A model generated the notes under the pieces. The model searched no databases, was not told the DNA's origin, and worked only from the letters and a program-made list of their open reading frames with translations. Shown here in pieces: positions 46,975 through 57,023 of a DNA stretch of 64,000 nt. How positions within the stretch are numbered: position 1 is the stretch's first letter; every line of letters begins with the position of its first letter. Position numbers and translations under genes: made by a program. Location of the stretch: NCBI RefSeq assembly GCF_000012325.1, contig NC_003910.7:2108001-2172000 (forward strand). The letters are read 5' to 3'. Origin of the DNA: Colwellia psychrerythraea 34H (GTDB taxonomy: Bacteria > Pseudomonadota > Gammaproteobacteria > Enterobacterales > Alteromonadaceae).

Positions 46975-47092
46975 GGTATTAGTAATAAAAACTATATAGC
47001 CTACTGTTATGGAATATTAATGATTACCGAAATGTAGCTATAACTTGTCGTCTCTACAAGGTGACTTACTTTAATATAAGAAGGATTCTCAA

Positions 47093-48823
47093 ATGTCGAT
47101 TAAGCACTATATTTATGGGGTCAGTTTGTCATTATGTTTATTTGCTGCCAACACATATGCTGAAACAAATAATAAACCTGTTACTAACAACATTTACTAT
47201 GGTGGAGACATTATCACTATGGAGGGTAAACAGCTTAATTACGCAGAGGCGGTCGTTACCCATCAAGATAAAATAGTCTATGTTGGTGATAAAGAAAAGG
47301 CACTCACTTATGCCAATGACACCAGTAAGGTTATCGATTTAAAAGGGAAAACTATGATGCCAGGGTTTGTTGAACCCCATGTTCACCCTCTTATTGCATC
47401 AATCATGTTACCTAACGAGATTATTGCTCCCTATGACTGGGTACTGCCACATACTGTTAAGAAAGGGGTTCAAGATCATGATTCATATTTAAAAGCAGTA
47501 ACTAAGTCAGTAAATGAGAATGCCAACAAAGACGAGGTTTATTTTATTTGGGGTTATCACCAACTCTGGCACGGTGAGCTTAATCGCGACATACTGAATA
47601 ATATTTCAAAAGACAAACCCATTGCGATAATTCATCGCTCCTTCCACGAAATTTTTCTTAACGATGCAGCCATTAGCAAACTTGGTATCAAAAAAAGTGA
47701 TTTTGCCAATAATCCCCAAGTATATTGGGAGAAAGGACATTTCTATGAAGGCGGATGGTTTGCACTTGTCCCTATGATGGCATCTGAACTATTAGCGCCA
47801 AAAAAATACCTTCAGGGGCTAGCAATGATGAGTGAGCTAGTTGAAAAAAATGGTATTACAACTATTGGAGAGCCTGGCTTTCCCAGTTCAAGTTTTGATA
47901 CAGAATACACCCTTTTAAAGCAAGAAATGGATACCAAGCCTCCCTTTGATATCTTCTTAATTCCCAATGGTACTCAGCTTTATGGAATGAAAGGAAGCAA
48001 TGAAAATGCGCTTACTTTTATGAATTCACTGCCCGAAAAATACAATACGAGCAACATTCAATTTTTACCTAAACAAGTGAAATTATTTGCGGATGGCGCC
48101 ATTTACTCTCAATTAATGCAAATGAAAGATGGTTACATCGATGGTCATAAAGGTGAATGGATCACACCATTAGCTTTATTTCAGCAACAGCTCGATTTTT
48201 ATTGGGATCGTGATTTTAAAATCCATACTCATGCTAATGGAGACCTAGGCATACAAGAGGTAATGGGGTTTGTGTCAAAAGCACAAAAGAGAACGCCAAG
48301 AAAAGACCATCGATTCACCTTGCATCACATGGGCTACTTTGACGACACTCAAGCTCAACAAGTAGCAGACTTACAAATAGATGCCTCTGTTAACCCTTAT
48401 TATTTATGGGCATTAGCAGACAAATATGCTGAACATGGACTCGGCAAAGAACGTGGTGAAAATTTAGTGAGAATGAAATCATTAACCGATAGAGGTGTTC
48501 ATTTATCTTTTCATTCAGATTTTTCTATGGCTCCTATGGAGCCCTTAACATTGGCTTGGACAGCGGTAAATCGCATTACCTCTCAAGGAAGTAAGTTCTC
48601 TCAAGCACAACGACTTGATATGTATACCGCCATGAAAGCTATTACCATTGGTGCCGCTCGGGTGCTAAGTCAAGAACATAAGATAGGTTCAATTAAGAAA
48701 GGTAAAACTGCAAACTTCACAATTCTTGCAGAAAACCCTTTTAAAGTAGAGCCCATAGCCCTCAAAGATATCGACATCATCACCACGGTATTTAGGGGAA
48801 CCCTCTCTAAGCCTTTACACTAG
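47093..48823 (+). CDS. Exported amidohydrolase, amidohydro_3 (YtcJ-like) family
   Basis: A 576-residue amidohydrolase-3 protein with a signal peptide (residues 1-23, TYAET). Its N-terminus NNIYYGGDIITMEGKQLNYA parallels that of the lipoprotein paralogue at 43672. The HxH metal motif is in FVEPHVHPLIA; later ligands in IHTHANGDLG, LHHMGYFDD and SFHSDFSMAP. The composite domain ends KIGSIKKGKTANFTILAENP. AGAAGGA precedes the ATG. It follows the outer-membrane protein gene, a likely functional pair. Substrate unknown. Confidence 0.85.
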   Translation: MSIKHYIYGVSLSLCLFAANTYAETNNKPVTNNIYYGGDIITMEGKQLNYAEAVVTHQDKIVYVGDKEKALTYANDTSKVIDLKGKTMMPGFVEPHVHPLIASIMLPNEIIAPYDWVLPHTVKKGVQDHDSYLKAVTKSVNENANKDEVYFIWGYHQLWHGELNRDILNNISKDKPIAIIHRSFHEIFLNDAAISKLGIKKSDFANNPQVYWEKGHFYEGGWFALVPMMASELLAPKKYLQGLAMMSELVEKNGITTIGEPGFPSSSFDTEYTLLKQEMDTKPPFDIFLIPNGTQLYGMKGSNENALTFMNSLPEKYNTSNIQFLPKQVKLFADGAIYSQLMQMKDGYIDGHKGEWITPLALFQQQLDFYWDRDFKIHTHANGDLGIQEVMGFVSKAQKRTPRKDHRFTLHHMGYFDDTQAQQVADLQIDASVNPYYLWALADKYAEHGLGKERGENLVRMKSLTDRGVHLSFHSDFSMAPMEPLTLAWTAVNRITSQGSKFSQAQRLDMYTAMKAITIGAARVLSQEHKIGSIKKGKTANFTILAENPFKVEPIALKDIDIITTVFRGTLSKPLH

Positions 48824-48947
48824 TAATACTACAACTTGCAGTATTCAATAAAGACAAACGTGCTTCAGTGAGTGCGCTTGCCTTTAGTGTTACTTCATCA
48901 TTTTAGTATGGACTAGTAATAAAATCGCTATTGAGTTTGGTCACTCC

Positions 48948-48972
48948 GCAGCTGAATAGCCTATTCAGCTGC
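48948..48972. terminator. Palindromic hairpin between convergent genes
   Basis: GCAGCTGAATA (48948-48958) and TATTCAGCTGC (48962-48972) form a perfect 11-bp stem with a 3-base loop. It lies between the amidohydrolase stop and the end of the oxidoreductase gene and probably ends transcription of both; T-runs are weak. Confidence 0.55.
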
Positions 48973-48985
48973 ACATCAATTATTA

Positions 48986-51900
48986 TCACACTGCCTGTTT
49001 AAAAATAACGTCTTCAGGTTTATTAAATTGTTGTTGTAATGCAGTCCAAGCTTGTTTGGTTTGCTCAACGTTATTTTCTTTCACATGACCATAACCACGC
49101 ATTTTTTGTGCAGTTTGTGCCATTTCAACAGCGGTATCATAGTTCTTATCATTAAGTTTACTAAGTAAACCTTCAATCATAGTCTCATATTCGCTGATTA
49201 ATTGACGCTCCATTTTTCGCTCTTCGGTATAGCCAAATATATCGAAAGTACCACCACGTAAACCTTTAAATTTAGCCAGTAAGCCAAAAGCGCTCATCAT
49301 GTAACTACCAAATTCTTTCTTCTTTAAATGACCGGTAATAGGGTCACGTTTAGAGAAAAGAGGTGGAGCTAAATTAAACTTAACGTTAATGTCTCCTTCA
49401 AATTGATTTTTAAGTTGCTCAGCAAATCCCCCATTCGTGTATAAGCGGGCGACTTCGTATTCATCTTTATAAGCCATTAATCGAGAGAAACCACGGGCAA
49501 CGGCCTTAGATAACTCACCGCTATTCTTTTGTGCTTTGTCGGCTGCAATCACTTTATCTACTAAGCTAATATAGCGTTGTGAATAAGATGCGTCTTGATA
49601 GTCGGTTAGCAAATTAACACGATGCGCTTTTATTTCGTTGATATCTTCTAGCGGAATAAATTCACTTGCAATTTTACCTGCCTTGGTTAATAACTCGGTA
49701 ATTTTTTCCGGATTATTCGCTAATAAACGTCCGATATTAAATGCATTGAGATTAAGTTGAATGGCAATACCATTTAAATGTACCGCTTTTTCAATAGCAG
49801 GGGCTGATACTGGAATTAAACCTTTCTGGAAAGCGTAACCAACCATCATCATGTTGGTCGCGATAGTGTCTCCTAATATATTGAAGGCAATATCTGTGGC
49901 ATTAATTCCGTTATAGTTCTCTACACCTGAAATGTCTTTTAAGGTTTTCTCTGCTAACTGGCTATTAAAATCAATATCTGGCATGAATTGGAACTGAACC
50001 GTAGGATTCACGTTGCTATTGGCAAGTATTATCGTGCGGCTTTTATCAATACTTTGAATCGCATCTTGACCTGTAGTGGCCAGTAAATCACAACCAATGA
50101 CTAGATTTGATTCACATTTACCGATACGTTGTGCATTGAGATCTTCTATGTTGTCAGCAATTTTTAAATGACTGTAAACAGCGCCACCTTTTTGCGCTAA
50201 ACCAGTCATATCGTAAACGGATGCCGCACGGCCTTCCATATGTGCAGCCATTGATAAAATAGCGCCAATGGTAATAACACCAGTACCGCCAATACCTGTT
50301 ACCATAACGTTATAGGCTTGTTCTAGCGGGTTAATGCTAGGTGTTGGTAAGTGAGTAAATAATTCATCACTGATGGTGATACCTTGAGGTTTTCTTGGTG
50401 CACCGCCATATACAGTGACAAATGATGGACAAAATCCTTCAGTACAAGTGAAATCCTTATTACAATTAGATTGGTCAATTTTACGCTTGCGTCCTAACTC
50501 TGTTTCGTTAGGTAATATACTGATACAACTAGATTTTACAGAACAGTCACCACAGCCTTCACAGACGGCACTATTAATAAATGAACGTTTAGCAATATCT
50601 TCCATTAAACCACGTTTTCGACGACGACGTTTTTCGGTTGCACACGTTTGTTCGTAGATAATAATCGATGTTCCTTCAATCTCTCGAAATTCAAGCTGTA
50701 CTTCACTCAGTAAACTACGATGCTTAATCTCTACATTTTTAGGAATTTCACAATCAGCTTTATGTACTTCTGGCTTATCGGTAACGATGACAACTTTTTT
50801 TGCACCTTCAGCTAATGTCTGTTTTGCTATGCTAGCAACGGTGTTAGGGCCATCGTGAGGTTGGCCACCAGTCATTGCAACGGCATCGTTGTAAAGAATT
50901 TTATAGGTGATGTTAACATTAGAGGCTACTGCACCACGTATGGCTAATAATCCCGAATGATAGTAGGTACCATCACCTAGATTTTGAAATATATGTTTGG
51001 TTTTAGTAAATTGAGACAAACCATACCAACTAGCGCCTTCACCACCCATATGCGCGCTAGAAAGTGTGTTTGGATCAGTCCAAAGTACCATGGCATGACA
51101 GCCGATCCCTGACATGGCTTTACTACCTTCTGGCAGTTTAGTTGAACGACTATGCGGGCAGCCAGAACAAAAATAAGGCGAACGAGCTGTTGCAGGGTTC
51201 ATACTTGGTGCTTGACCAAGTGAAATTTGTAAATTTTTACTAATGGCCTCAACTTTATCCGTGATCATGCCTAATTCAGTCATGCGATCGGCAATAGATA
51301 ATGCTAATGAAATTGGCTCTAATTGCACATCACCGGGTAATAATTGGTTACCTGATAAATCTTGTTTTCCGACAACACTCGGTCTGTTTTCAAAGTTATA
51401 AAGAATCGATGTTGCCTGAGCTTCCATAACCGCTTTTTTTTCTTCGATAAAGAAAAGCTGTTGATGATTTTCAGCAAATTGAGTGAAACCCTGCGGTTCT
51501 AACGGGTAAATCATGCCCACTTTATAAATACTTAAGCCTAAATCTTCCGCCTGAATTTTTGATAAACCTAATAGTTCAATGGCACGTAATACGTCCATGT
51601 AAGATTTACCCGCAGTAACAAGTCCTAGCTTTTTAGTCGTCGCCGCGAAAGGGGTTTTATCGATTCTATTGGCATAAGCAAAGGCTTTGGCCATCGGTAA
51701 TTTATAACGAGCAACGTCCATTTCATCTAACATAGGAGAATAAACGCGAGGTTTGTAATGCACACCTCTATCAGGTGTATCGACACCTTCTGGTGTGACA
51801 AAGTTATAACTGTCAATATCAATATCAATGGTAGCTGTTTGTTCTACCGTTTCATTGACTGATTTAAAGCCACACCATAAGCCGGTATAACGAGATAAGG

Positions 51901-52459
51901 CCCAGCCAAATAAACCAAATTCAAAAAACTCGGCAACATTTGAAGGATAAATAACAGGAATAGAACCTGCCATCATTGCTAATTCTGATTGGTTAGCAAC
52001 AGTAGATGACTTGCCTGGTGAATCATCTCCAGCAACCAGTAATACACCGCCATTTTTATGCGTACCAGAAAAATTACCGTGTTTAAAAACATCACCACAA
52101 CGGTCAGTACCAGGACCTTTGCCGTACCAAAGAGAGAAAACGCCATCTACAGTAGTATCGTTTTCGAAGTTATCGAGTTGCTGAGTCCCCCAAATTGCTG
52201 TGGCAGCTAGATCTTCATTGAGGCCCGGTTGGAAAACAATATTATATTTATCCAATAATTTTTTGCTTGAATATAGCTGAGCATCAAAATTTCCTAGAGG
52301 TGAACCTCTATAACCTGAGATAAAGCCCGCGGTATTTAAGCCACTTTTTTTATCGAGCTCTTTCTGTAGTGTGGGTAATTTGATTAATGCTTGTGTCCCC
52401 GAAATCAGAATACGACCTTTGTTAATGATAAACTTATCGGTTAGCTTGACATCTTTCAT
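48986..52459 (-). CDS. 2-oxoacid:ferredoxin oxidoreductase, fused indolepyruvate-type
   Basis: A 1157-residue fusion of the IorA- and IorB-like parts into one chain. The N-terminus (GRILISGTQALIKLPTLQKE, GFISGYRGSPLG) is the pyrimidine domain; the TPP-binding GIGCHAMVLWTDPNTL, GGEGASWYGLSQF and GDGTYYHSG follow, then a ferredoxin-like segment (VCEGCGDCSVKSSC) and a gamma domain (TGIGGTGVITIGAILSMAAH). The family oxidatively decarboxylates aryl- or branched-chain 2-oxo acids to acyl-CoA. It is the last gene of a minus-strand set after the dehydratase. Its 2-oxo acid is likely the dehydratase product; exact substrate unknown. Confidence 0.88.
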   Translation of the reverse strand: MKDVKLTDKFIINKGRILISGTQALIKLPTLQKELDKKSGLNTAGFISGYRGSPLGNFDAQLYSSKKLLDKYNIVFQPGLNEDLAATAIWGTQQLDNFENDTTVDGVFSLWYGKGPGTDRCGDVFKHGNFSGTHKNGGVLLVAGDDSPGKSSTVANQSELAMMAGSIPVIYPSNVAEFFEFGLFGWALSRYTGLWCGFKSVNETVEQTATIDIDIDSYNFVTPEGVDTPDRGVHYKPRVYSPMLDEMDVARYKLPMAKAFAYANRIDKTPFAATTKKLGLVTAGKSYMDVLRAIELLGLSKIQAEDLGLSIYKVGMIYPLEPQGFTQFAENHQQLFFIEEKKAVMEAQATSILYNFENRPSVVGKQDLSGNQLLPGDVQLEPISLALSIADRMTELGMITDKVEAISKNLQISLGQAPSMNPATARSPYFCSGCPHSRSTKLPEGSKAMSGIGCHAMVLWTDPNTLSSAHMGGEGASWYGLSQFTKTKHIFQNLGDGTYYHSGLLAIRGAVASNVNITYKILYNDAVAMTGGQPHDGPNTVASIAKQTLAEGAKKVVIVTDKPEVHKADCEIPKNVEIKHRSLLSEVQLEFREIEGTSIIIYEQTCATEKRRRRKRGLMEDIAKRSFINSAVCEGCGDCSVKSSCISILPNETELGRKRKIDQSNCNKDFTCTEGFCPSFVTVYGGAPRKPQGITISDELFTHLPTPSINPLEQAYNVMVTGIGGTGVITIGAILSMAAHMEGRAASVYDMTGLAQKGGAVYSHLKIADNIEDLNAQRIGKCESNLVIGCDLLATTGQDAIQSIDKSRTIILANSNVNPTVQFQFMPDIDFNSQLAEKTLKDISGVENYNGINATDIAFNILGDTIATNMMMVGYAFQKGLIPVSAPAIEKAVHLNGIAIQLNLNAFNIGRLLANNPEKITELLTKAGKIASEFIPLEDINEIKAHRVNLLTDYQDASYSQRYISLVDKVIAADKAQKNSGELSKAVARGFSRLMAYKDEYEVARLYTNGGFAEQLKNQFEGDINVKFNLAPPLFSKRDPITGHLKKKEFGSYMMSAFGLLAKFKGLRGGTFDIFGYTEERKMERQLISEYETMIEGLLSKLNDKNYDTAVEMAQTAQKMRGYGHVKENNVEQTKQAWTALQQQFNKPEDVIFKQAV

Positions 52460-52532
52460 TTTTTTGCCTTTAAAATTATTGTTTAATGATAATATTATTA
52501 TTAGCGTACAGCGTTAATTTGCTACTTGTGTC

Positions 52533-54179
52533 TTAATCTAGGATTGCGCCTTCGGAAGCTGTTTTAACGTGTTTGCGGTATCTCTCCATAAAACCAAAAG
52601 CGACAGGTTTAATGGTAGGAGCCCAGTTTTGTTTACGTTTTTCAATTTCTTCATCTGAAACATCACAGTGAATAGAACGATTTTTTATATCAACTGTAAT
52701 TATGTCACCGTCTTCAATAAAAGCGATAAATCCACCGTTAGACGCTTCAGGAGTTATGTGACCTACACAAGGCCCAGACGTTGCACCTGAGAATCGGCCG
52801 TCGGTAATTAATGACGCGCTACTTAGTCCGGCCACTTTAAGTGCTAAAGTCGCTCCTAACATTTCTGGCATGCCCGGTGCACCTTTTGGTCCCATGTAAC
52901 GTAATACGATGACTTGACCTTCTTTCAACTTACCGTCTTGGATCATGTTAATGGCATCATCTTCACTGTCAAAACATATTGCTGGACCAGAGGTGTACAT
53001 TAATTCAGGTTTAACACCTGCCTGTTTAATGACACAACCTTCAGGTGCTAAATTTCCGCGTAACACGGTAATGCCTGGCTCTTGACGATTAGGTTTCGAG
53101 CGCTCAGGAATAACTTTTGGGTTAAGTATGGTCGCATTATCAATGGTTGCTTGAAGCGGTAGACCGGTAACCGTGAGACAGCTTGTATCTAAATCGCTTT
53201 GCATCACTTTCATTACTGCTGGCATTCCGCCTGCAGCCCATAAGTCTTGTACGCCGTAAGGGCCATTTGGACTAATCGCTAAAAGTGTTGGTATATGATC
53301 AACGGTTTCAAACGCTTTTATGTCCATCTCTATACCCGCGGAATGCGCAATTGCGGGTAAATGAAGTGCTGCATTAGTTGAACCGCCAATGGCCATATTC
53401 ATGACTAAAGCGTTATTAAATGCCTCTTTTGTCATGATCTGTCTTGCCGTGATACCTTCCTTAAACAAATGAACAATATGTTCACCGGTTGCACGTGCTG
53501 CCGCTAATTTATCTGAATGCCATGCAGGGATATTAGCGCTGCCCGGTAAACATATACCTAAAGCTTCGGCTAAACATTGGAAAGTATTGGCGGTTCCCAT
53601 AAACTCACAAGCACCACAACTCGCACAATTAAAGGTTTCTTTAAACTCTAATGGGCTATTAAAATAGTTACCATGATCTATGTTGCCATTGAATGTAGGG
53701 GTATTTCGAATATTCATTTGCCCAGGGCCACCGGCTAAAAATAATGACGGCAAATCTAAACGACCCATAGCCATCATCATGCCAGGGTTGATTTTGTCAC
53801 AACCCGCGATAAAAACTACGGCATCAAAAGCCTGAGAGCGGACATGGGTTTCTACAATATCAGCAATTAGATCGCGTTGCGCTAAAACGTAGCGCATACC
53901 ATCATGCGCCATGGCGATACCATCACAAGGTGCAGGTACATTAAATTCAGCAAACTCACCCCCAGCGGCAATAATTCCTTGTTTTACCTTTGCACCTAGT
54001 CCTGCTAAGTGGGCATGACCGGTAGTTAATTCACTGTGTGAGTTAGCGATAGCGATAAGAGGGCGCTTTTTAATGCGTTCCATATCTTGCCCAGCGCCTT
54101 TAATAAGGCCTGCACGCATTTCGTTAAGGATATTACTTGAACTTTTATAAATAACGTCACTATTCTTTTTGCTAGTCAT
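52533..54179 (-). CDS. IlvD/Edd-family dehydratase
   Basis: A 548-residue iron-sulfur dehydratase. It shows SHSELTTGHAHL, PAPCDGIAMAHDGMRY, Cys127 in AGCDKINPGMMMA and the cluster region NCASCGACEFMGTANTF (Cys185, 188, 191). The C-terminal part includes GRFSGATSGPCVGHITPEA. Such enzymes dehydrate 2,3-dihydroxy acids or aldonic acids to 2-oxo acids. It is not clearly the biosynthetic IlvD: the neighbours are a GntP permease and 2-hydroxyacid enzymes, so a catabolic aldonic or branched dihydroxy acid is more likely. It starts 280 bases after the GntP gene, where a relic of another GntP lies. Confidence 0.85.
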   Translation of the reverse strand: MTSKKNSDVIYKSSSNILNEMRAGLIKGAGQDMERIKKRPLIAIANSHSELTTGHAHLAGLGAKVKQGIIAAGGEFAEFNVPAPCDGIAMAHDGMRYVLAQRDLIADIVETHVRSQAFDAVVFIAGCDKINPGMMMAMGRLDLPSLFLAGGPGQMNIRNTPTFNGNIDHGNYFNSPLEFKETFNCASCGACEFMGTANTFQCLAEALGICLPGSANIPAWHSDKLAAARATGEHIVHLFKEGITARQIMTKEAFNNALVMNMAIGGSTNAALHLPAIAHSAGIEMDIKAFETVDHIPTLLAISPNGPYGVQDLWAAGGMPAVMKVMQSDLDTSCLTVTGLPLQATIDNATILNPKVIPERSKPNRQEPGITVLRGNLAPEGCVIKQAGVKPELMYTSGPAICFDSEDDAINMIQDGKLKEGQVIVLRYMGPKGAPGMPEMLGATLALKVAGLSSASLITDGRFSGATSGPCVGHITPEASNGGFIAFIEDGDIITVDIKNRSIHCDVSDEEIEKRKQNWAPTIKPVAFGFMERYRKHVKTASEGAILD

Positions 54180-54335
54180 GAGGGTCCTATTAAAATTATT
54201 ATTTGGATTAAGTTTAATTTAATATCTTTTTATGTTGAAGAACGTAACTTACGTAACAATTAGTAAGAATCTTGTAACAACTCGCATTATATAAGGGGAG
54301 TGATAAGCTAAGCAGGGAGGATATGCTGATAAGAG

Positions 54336-54446
54336 AAAGCAGCACATCCAATAATGGTCATTGTGGCAACAAAAAATACCGTAAGGGTAAGTACAAAATA
54401 TCTTTATAAGCGTAATTATGTGCCATACCCGTAATGGTTAAAATAA
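54336..54446 (-). pseudogene. Decayed 3' end of a second GntP permease gene
   Basis: This segment aligns with the 3' end of the intact GntP gene (about 54466-54580) on the same strand: CCAATAATG, ACCGTAAGG and ATATCTTTATAAGC are shared, followed by TATGTGCCATACCCGTAATGG against TATGTGTCATACCGGTAATGG. Translated on the minus strand it gives TITGMAHNYAYKDIL, then after a frame change TIIGCAAFL, against TITGMTHKQAYKDIF and VIIGCAAIYF of the intact protein. A frameshift and lack of the upstream coding part show that it is dead. It abuts the end of the live gene. Confidence 0.85.
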
Positions 54447-54459
54447 CAAGGCTGTGCGG

Positions 54460-55854
54460 CTAAAAATAGATAGCCGCACAGCCAATAATGACCAATGTTG
54501 CAGCCACAGGGATCATCACCGTAAGGACAAAAATATCTTTATAAGCTTGCTTATGTGTCATACCGGTAATGGTTAACATCGCAACTACAGCACCACAATG
54601 TGGTAGCGAATCCACTCCTCCGCTAGCAATCGTGGCTATGCGATGCAATATGTCGACAGGGATACCCATCTCTAAATAGGCAGGCGCCATGGTTTGTAAG
54701 AATATTTGTAACCCACCTGTAGATGAGCCAACAACGGCAGAGCTTAAACTTACTGAAACAAACATAGACATCAACGGAGGAAGATCAATTGTCAGTAAAT
54801 ACTGGACAAAATCACCAAAGCCTTGTGTTTGAGTAACAACGCCACCAAAACCAATAACCGCTGCGGTATTTATTAAGGGTAAAATTGAATCTTGAGTACC
54901 ATCGCCTAGTACTTTTAAAGCTTGAGTTCGTACTGATTTGAAAATAATTAAACCAACAAGACTACCAATAAACAGTGAAATACTTGGCCATAAAATAAGT
55001 TGCGTGGTTGCAAATTTAATCAGTTGATTAAAGGTGTCATGACCTAGAGTAAGTTCTGTACCGTATATAGCGATTAATATACGCGGAGCAAGGATGCTAA
55101 CGATGACAAAAAATAAAGGTATGAGAGCTAATGTCCAATGGGGTAAGTCTTCGGAATTTATCTCTTTAGCTTTATTGGCTGGTGAGTTATTACGCGATTG
55201 GTTATCAATGAATACTTCATTATTAGCCTGCGCAATTTTACGCTGTTTTTCCAAATACCACATACCAGCGCCGAACATAATAATAGTGGCAATGATACCA
55301 AGCAATGGTGCGGCAAATAAATCAGTGCCTAAAGCCGAAGAGGCGATAACATTTTGTATTGACGGAGTACCGGGTAAAGCCGTTAGGGTAAAAGTACCAC
55401 TACCTAATGCGATAGCGCCAACAAGTAACCTTTTAGGAATATTTGCTTGTTCTATTAATTTTAAACCTAATGGGTAAATAGCAAAAATAACTACAAATAC
55501 CACTACACCACTATAGGTGAGTAAGGCGCAAGCTAAAGTAACAATCCAAAGGGTACGTTGTGCGCCTAGTTTTTCAGCTAAGGCGAAAGCAATGCTCGCG
55601 GCAGCTTTGCTTTCTCCCATGACTCGACCAAACATGGCCCCACAAGCAAATAAAAGAAAAAATTTGCCTGCAAAACTAAAAGCGCCGAGTTTACCAAAAG
55701 TAAAGTATTGATTTAAGCTATCAGCTAAAGCAATCGGGTTGGTGACAATAACTACTAGTGAAGCAAGTAATGCTGAAAAAACAATATTTCCACCACGTAA
55801 AGCAAGAACAATGAGTAAAAATAATGCACCAAACAAACCTAAATTTTCTATCAT
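54460..55854 (-). CDS. GntP-family permease (gluconate/organic acid:H+ symporter)
   Basis: A 464-residue inner-membrane transporter with about 12 to 14 hydrophobic segments. It opens LGLFGALFLLIVLALRGGNIV, has KFFLLFACGAMFGRVMGES and the GAIALGSGTFTLTALPGTPS motif, and ends with IASGGVDSLPHCGAVVAMLT, as in GntP and related sugar-acid symporters. Preceded by the hydroxyacid dehydrogenase (45 bases) and followed by the dehydratase. It likely imports the sugar acid or hydroxy acid used by the cluster. The C-terminal region has a decayed copy directly downstream. Confidence 0.87.
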   Translation of the reverse strand: MIENLGLFGALFLLIVLALRGGNIVFSALLASLVVIVTNPIALADSLNQYFTFGKLGAFSFAGKFFLLFACGAMFGRVMGESKAAASIAFALAEKLGAQRTLWIVTLACALLTYSGVVVFVVIFAIYPLGLKLIEQANIPKRLLVGAIALGSGTFTLTALPGTPSIQNVIASSALGTDLFAAPLLGIIATIIMFGAGMWYLEKQRKIAQANNEVFIDNQSRNNSPANKAKEINSEDLPHWTLALIPLFFVIVSILAPRILIAIYGTELTLGHDTFNQLIKFATTQLILWPSISLFIGSLVGLIIFKSVRTQALKVLGDGTQDSILPLINTAAVIGFGGVVTQTQGFGDFVQYLLTIDLPPLMSMFVSVSLSSAVVGSSTGGLQIFLQTMAPAYLEMGIPVDILHRIATIASGGVDSLPHCGAVVAMLTITGMTHKQAYKDIFVLTVMIPVAATLVIIGCAAIYF

Positions 55855-55898
55855 GAATTAACCTTTTTATTCTAATTATATTTATGATGTCTTATAGC

Positions 55899-56834
55899 TT
55901 AATTGACTGAGGTTAAAAGTATCCTACCTTCCATTTGAGCTAAAATATTTCCAATAGCACAGGCTGCCATAGCTCCACGACACTGGCTTGTGGCACTACC
56001 AATATGGGGAGTCAGTGTTACATTAGGTAATGTTAATAATTGGTCATGTATTTCTGGTTCGTGTTCAAAAACATCTAATCCCGCGGCAAATAAATGACCC
56101 TTTTTCATGGCACCCACAAGTGCTGATTCATCAATTAAAGGTCCACGCCCGGTGTTAACCAAAATGGCGTCTGGTCTCATTGTTGCTATAGTATCTGCAT
56201 TAATGAGGTGATGCGTATTTTCGTTAAGCGGGCAATTGATAGAAATAATATCAGACGCTGCTAACATGTCTGTTAAGTTCTCAAAGTAGACGGCTTCTAG
56301 CGAGACTTCAGCATCTATTTTACGACGTGGTCCGTGATAGAATATTTCCATATTGAAAGCCTTGGCACGACGGGCTACCGCTTGACCGATTTCACCAAAA
56401 CCAATGATACCAAGTTTAGCACCGTGCACTGTCTTACCTAAGCAACCAATAGGGTTGGTGGCTGACCATTGCCCATTACGAAGAAATTTTTCATTGGCAG
56501 TTAACTGACGGCTCGCGGCTAAAATTAATGAAAAAGCTAAATCGGCAGTATCTTCGGTAACAACAGGGGTATTTGTAACGGCAATACCCTTTGCGGTAGC
56601 GGCAGCTAAATCAATATTGTCATAACCAACGCCAATGTTAGCGATAAGTTTGATTGATTCAGGAAGTTGGGTGATAAAGTTATGATCTAAAGCATCGAGT
56701 GACGTTGAACAAATTACTTGCGCCTGTGCAAAAACGCTGAAATCGCCTTCAAAAAGTCGAGTTTCAATACTTTCTCCATTTGCCTTTAATTCAGGAAAAG
56801 GTAGTGGCCGGGTCATTACTAAAATTGGTTTCAT
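55899..56834 (-). CDS. D-isomer-specific 2-hydroxyacid dehydrogenase
   Basis: A 311-residue NAD(P)-dependent dehydrogenase. The cofactor fold is GIIGFGEIGQAVARRAKAF; catalytic Arg, Glu and His are in VNTGRGPLIDE (adjacent), LDVFEHEPE and LTPHIGSAT. The N-terminal catalytic half has IANIGVGYDNIDLAAA. It resembles hydroxypyruvate and glyoxylate reductases and interconverts a 2-oxo acid and a D-2-hydroxy acid. It is the first gene of the cluster's minus-strand arm; the divergent FMN oxidase is 189 bases away. Together with that oxidase it could channel D and L forms into one 2-oxo acid. Confidence 0.88.
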   Translation of the reverse strand: MKPILVMTRPLPFPELKANGESIETRLFEGDFSVFAQAQVICSTSLDALDHNFITQLPESIKLIANIGVGYDNIDLAAATAKGIAVTNTPVVTEDTADLAFSLILAASRQLTANEKFLRNGQWSATNPIGCLGKTVHGAKLGIIGFGEIGQAVARRAKAFNMEIFYHGPRRKIDAEVSLEAVYFENLTDMLAASDIISINCPLNENTHHLINADTIATMRPDAILVNTGRGPLIDESALVGAMKKGHLFAAGLDVFEHEPEIHDQLLTLPNVTLTPHIGSATSQCRGAMAACAIGNILAQMEGRILLTSVN

Positions 56835-56946
56835 TATAAAGCCTCTTTAATTTATTTTTTAAACACTTGATTAGGTTAAGTACATATATTGAATAAGTGC
56901 GTTAGATATTCTGGTTAATATTAAAGGATGACAACGACAATACTAC

Positions 56947-56964
56947 ACCCCTATATGGGGGGGT
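56947..56964. promoter_or_regulatory. Palindrome in the divergent promoter of the hydroxyacid cluster
   Basis: ACCCCTATATGGGGGGGT lies at the centre of the 189-base gap between the D-hydroxyacid dehydrogenase and FMN-oxidase genes. CCCC and GGGG arms flank TATAT. Its position suits an operator shared by both arms, perhaps for the nearby LuxR-type regulator; this is inference. Confidence 0.4.
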
Positions 56965-57023
56965 TGTCTGATTATGGTGCTAAGATATTATTGGTTCCAT
57001 AATTCTACTGTGCGAATGACCAA

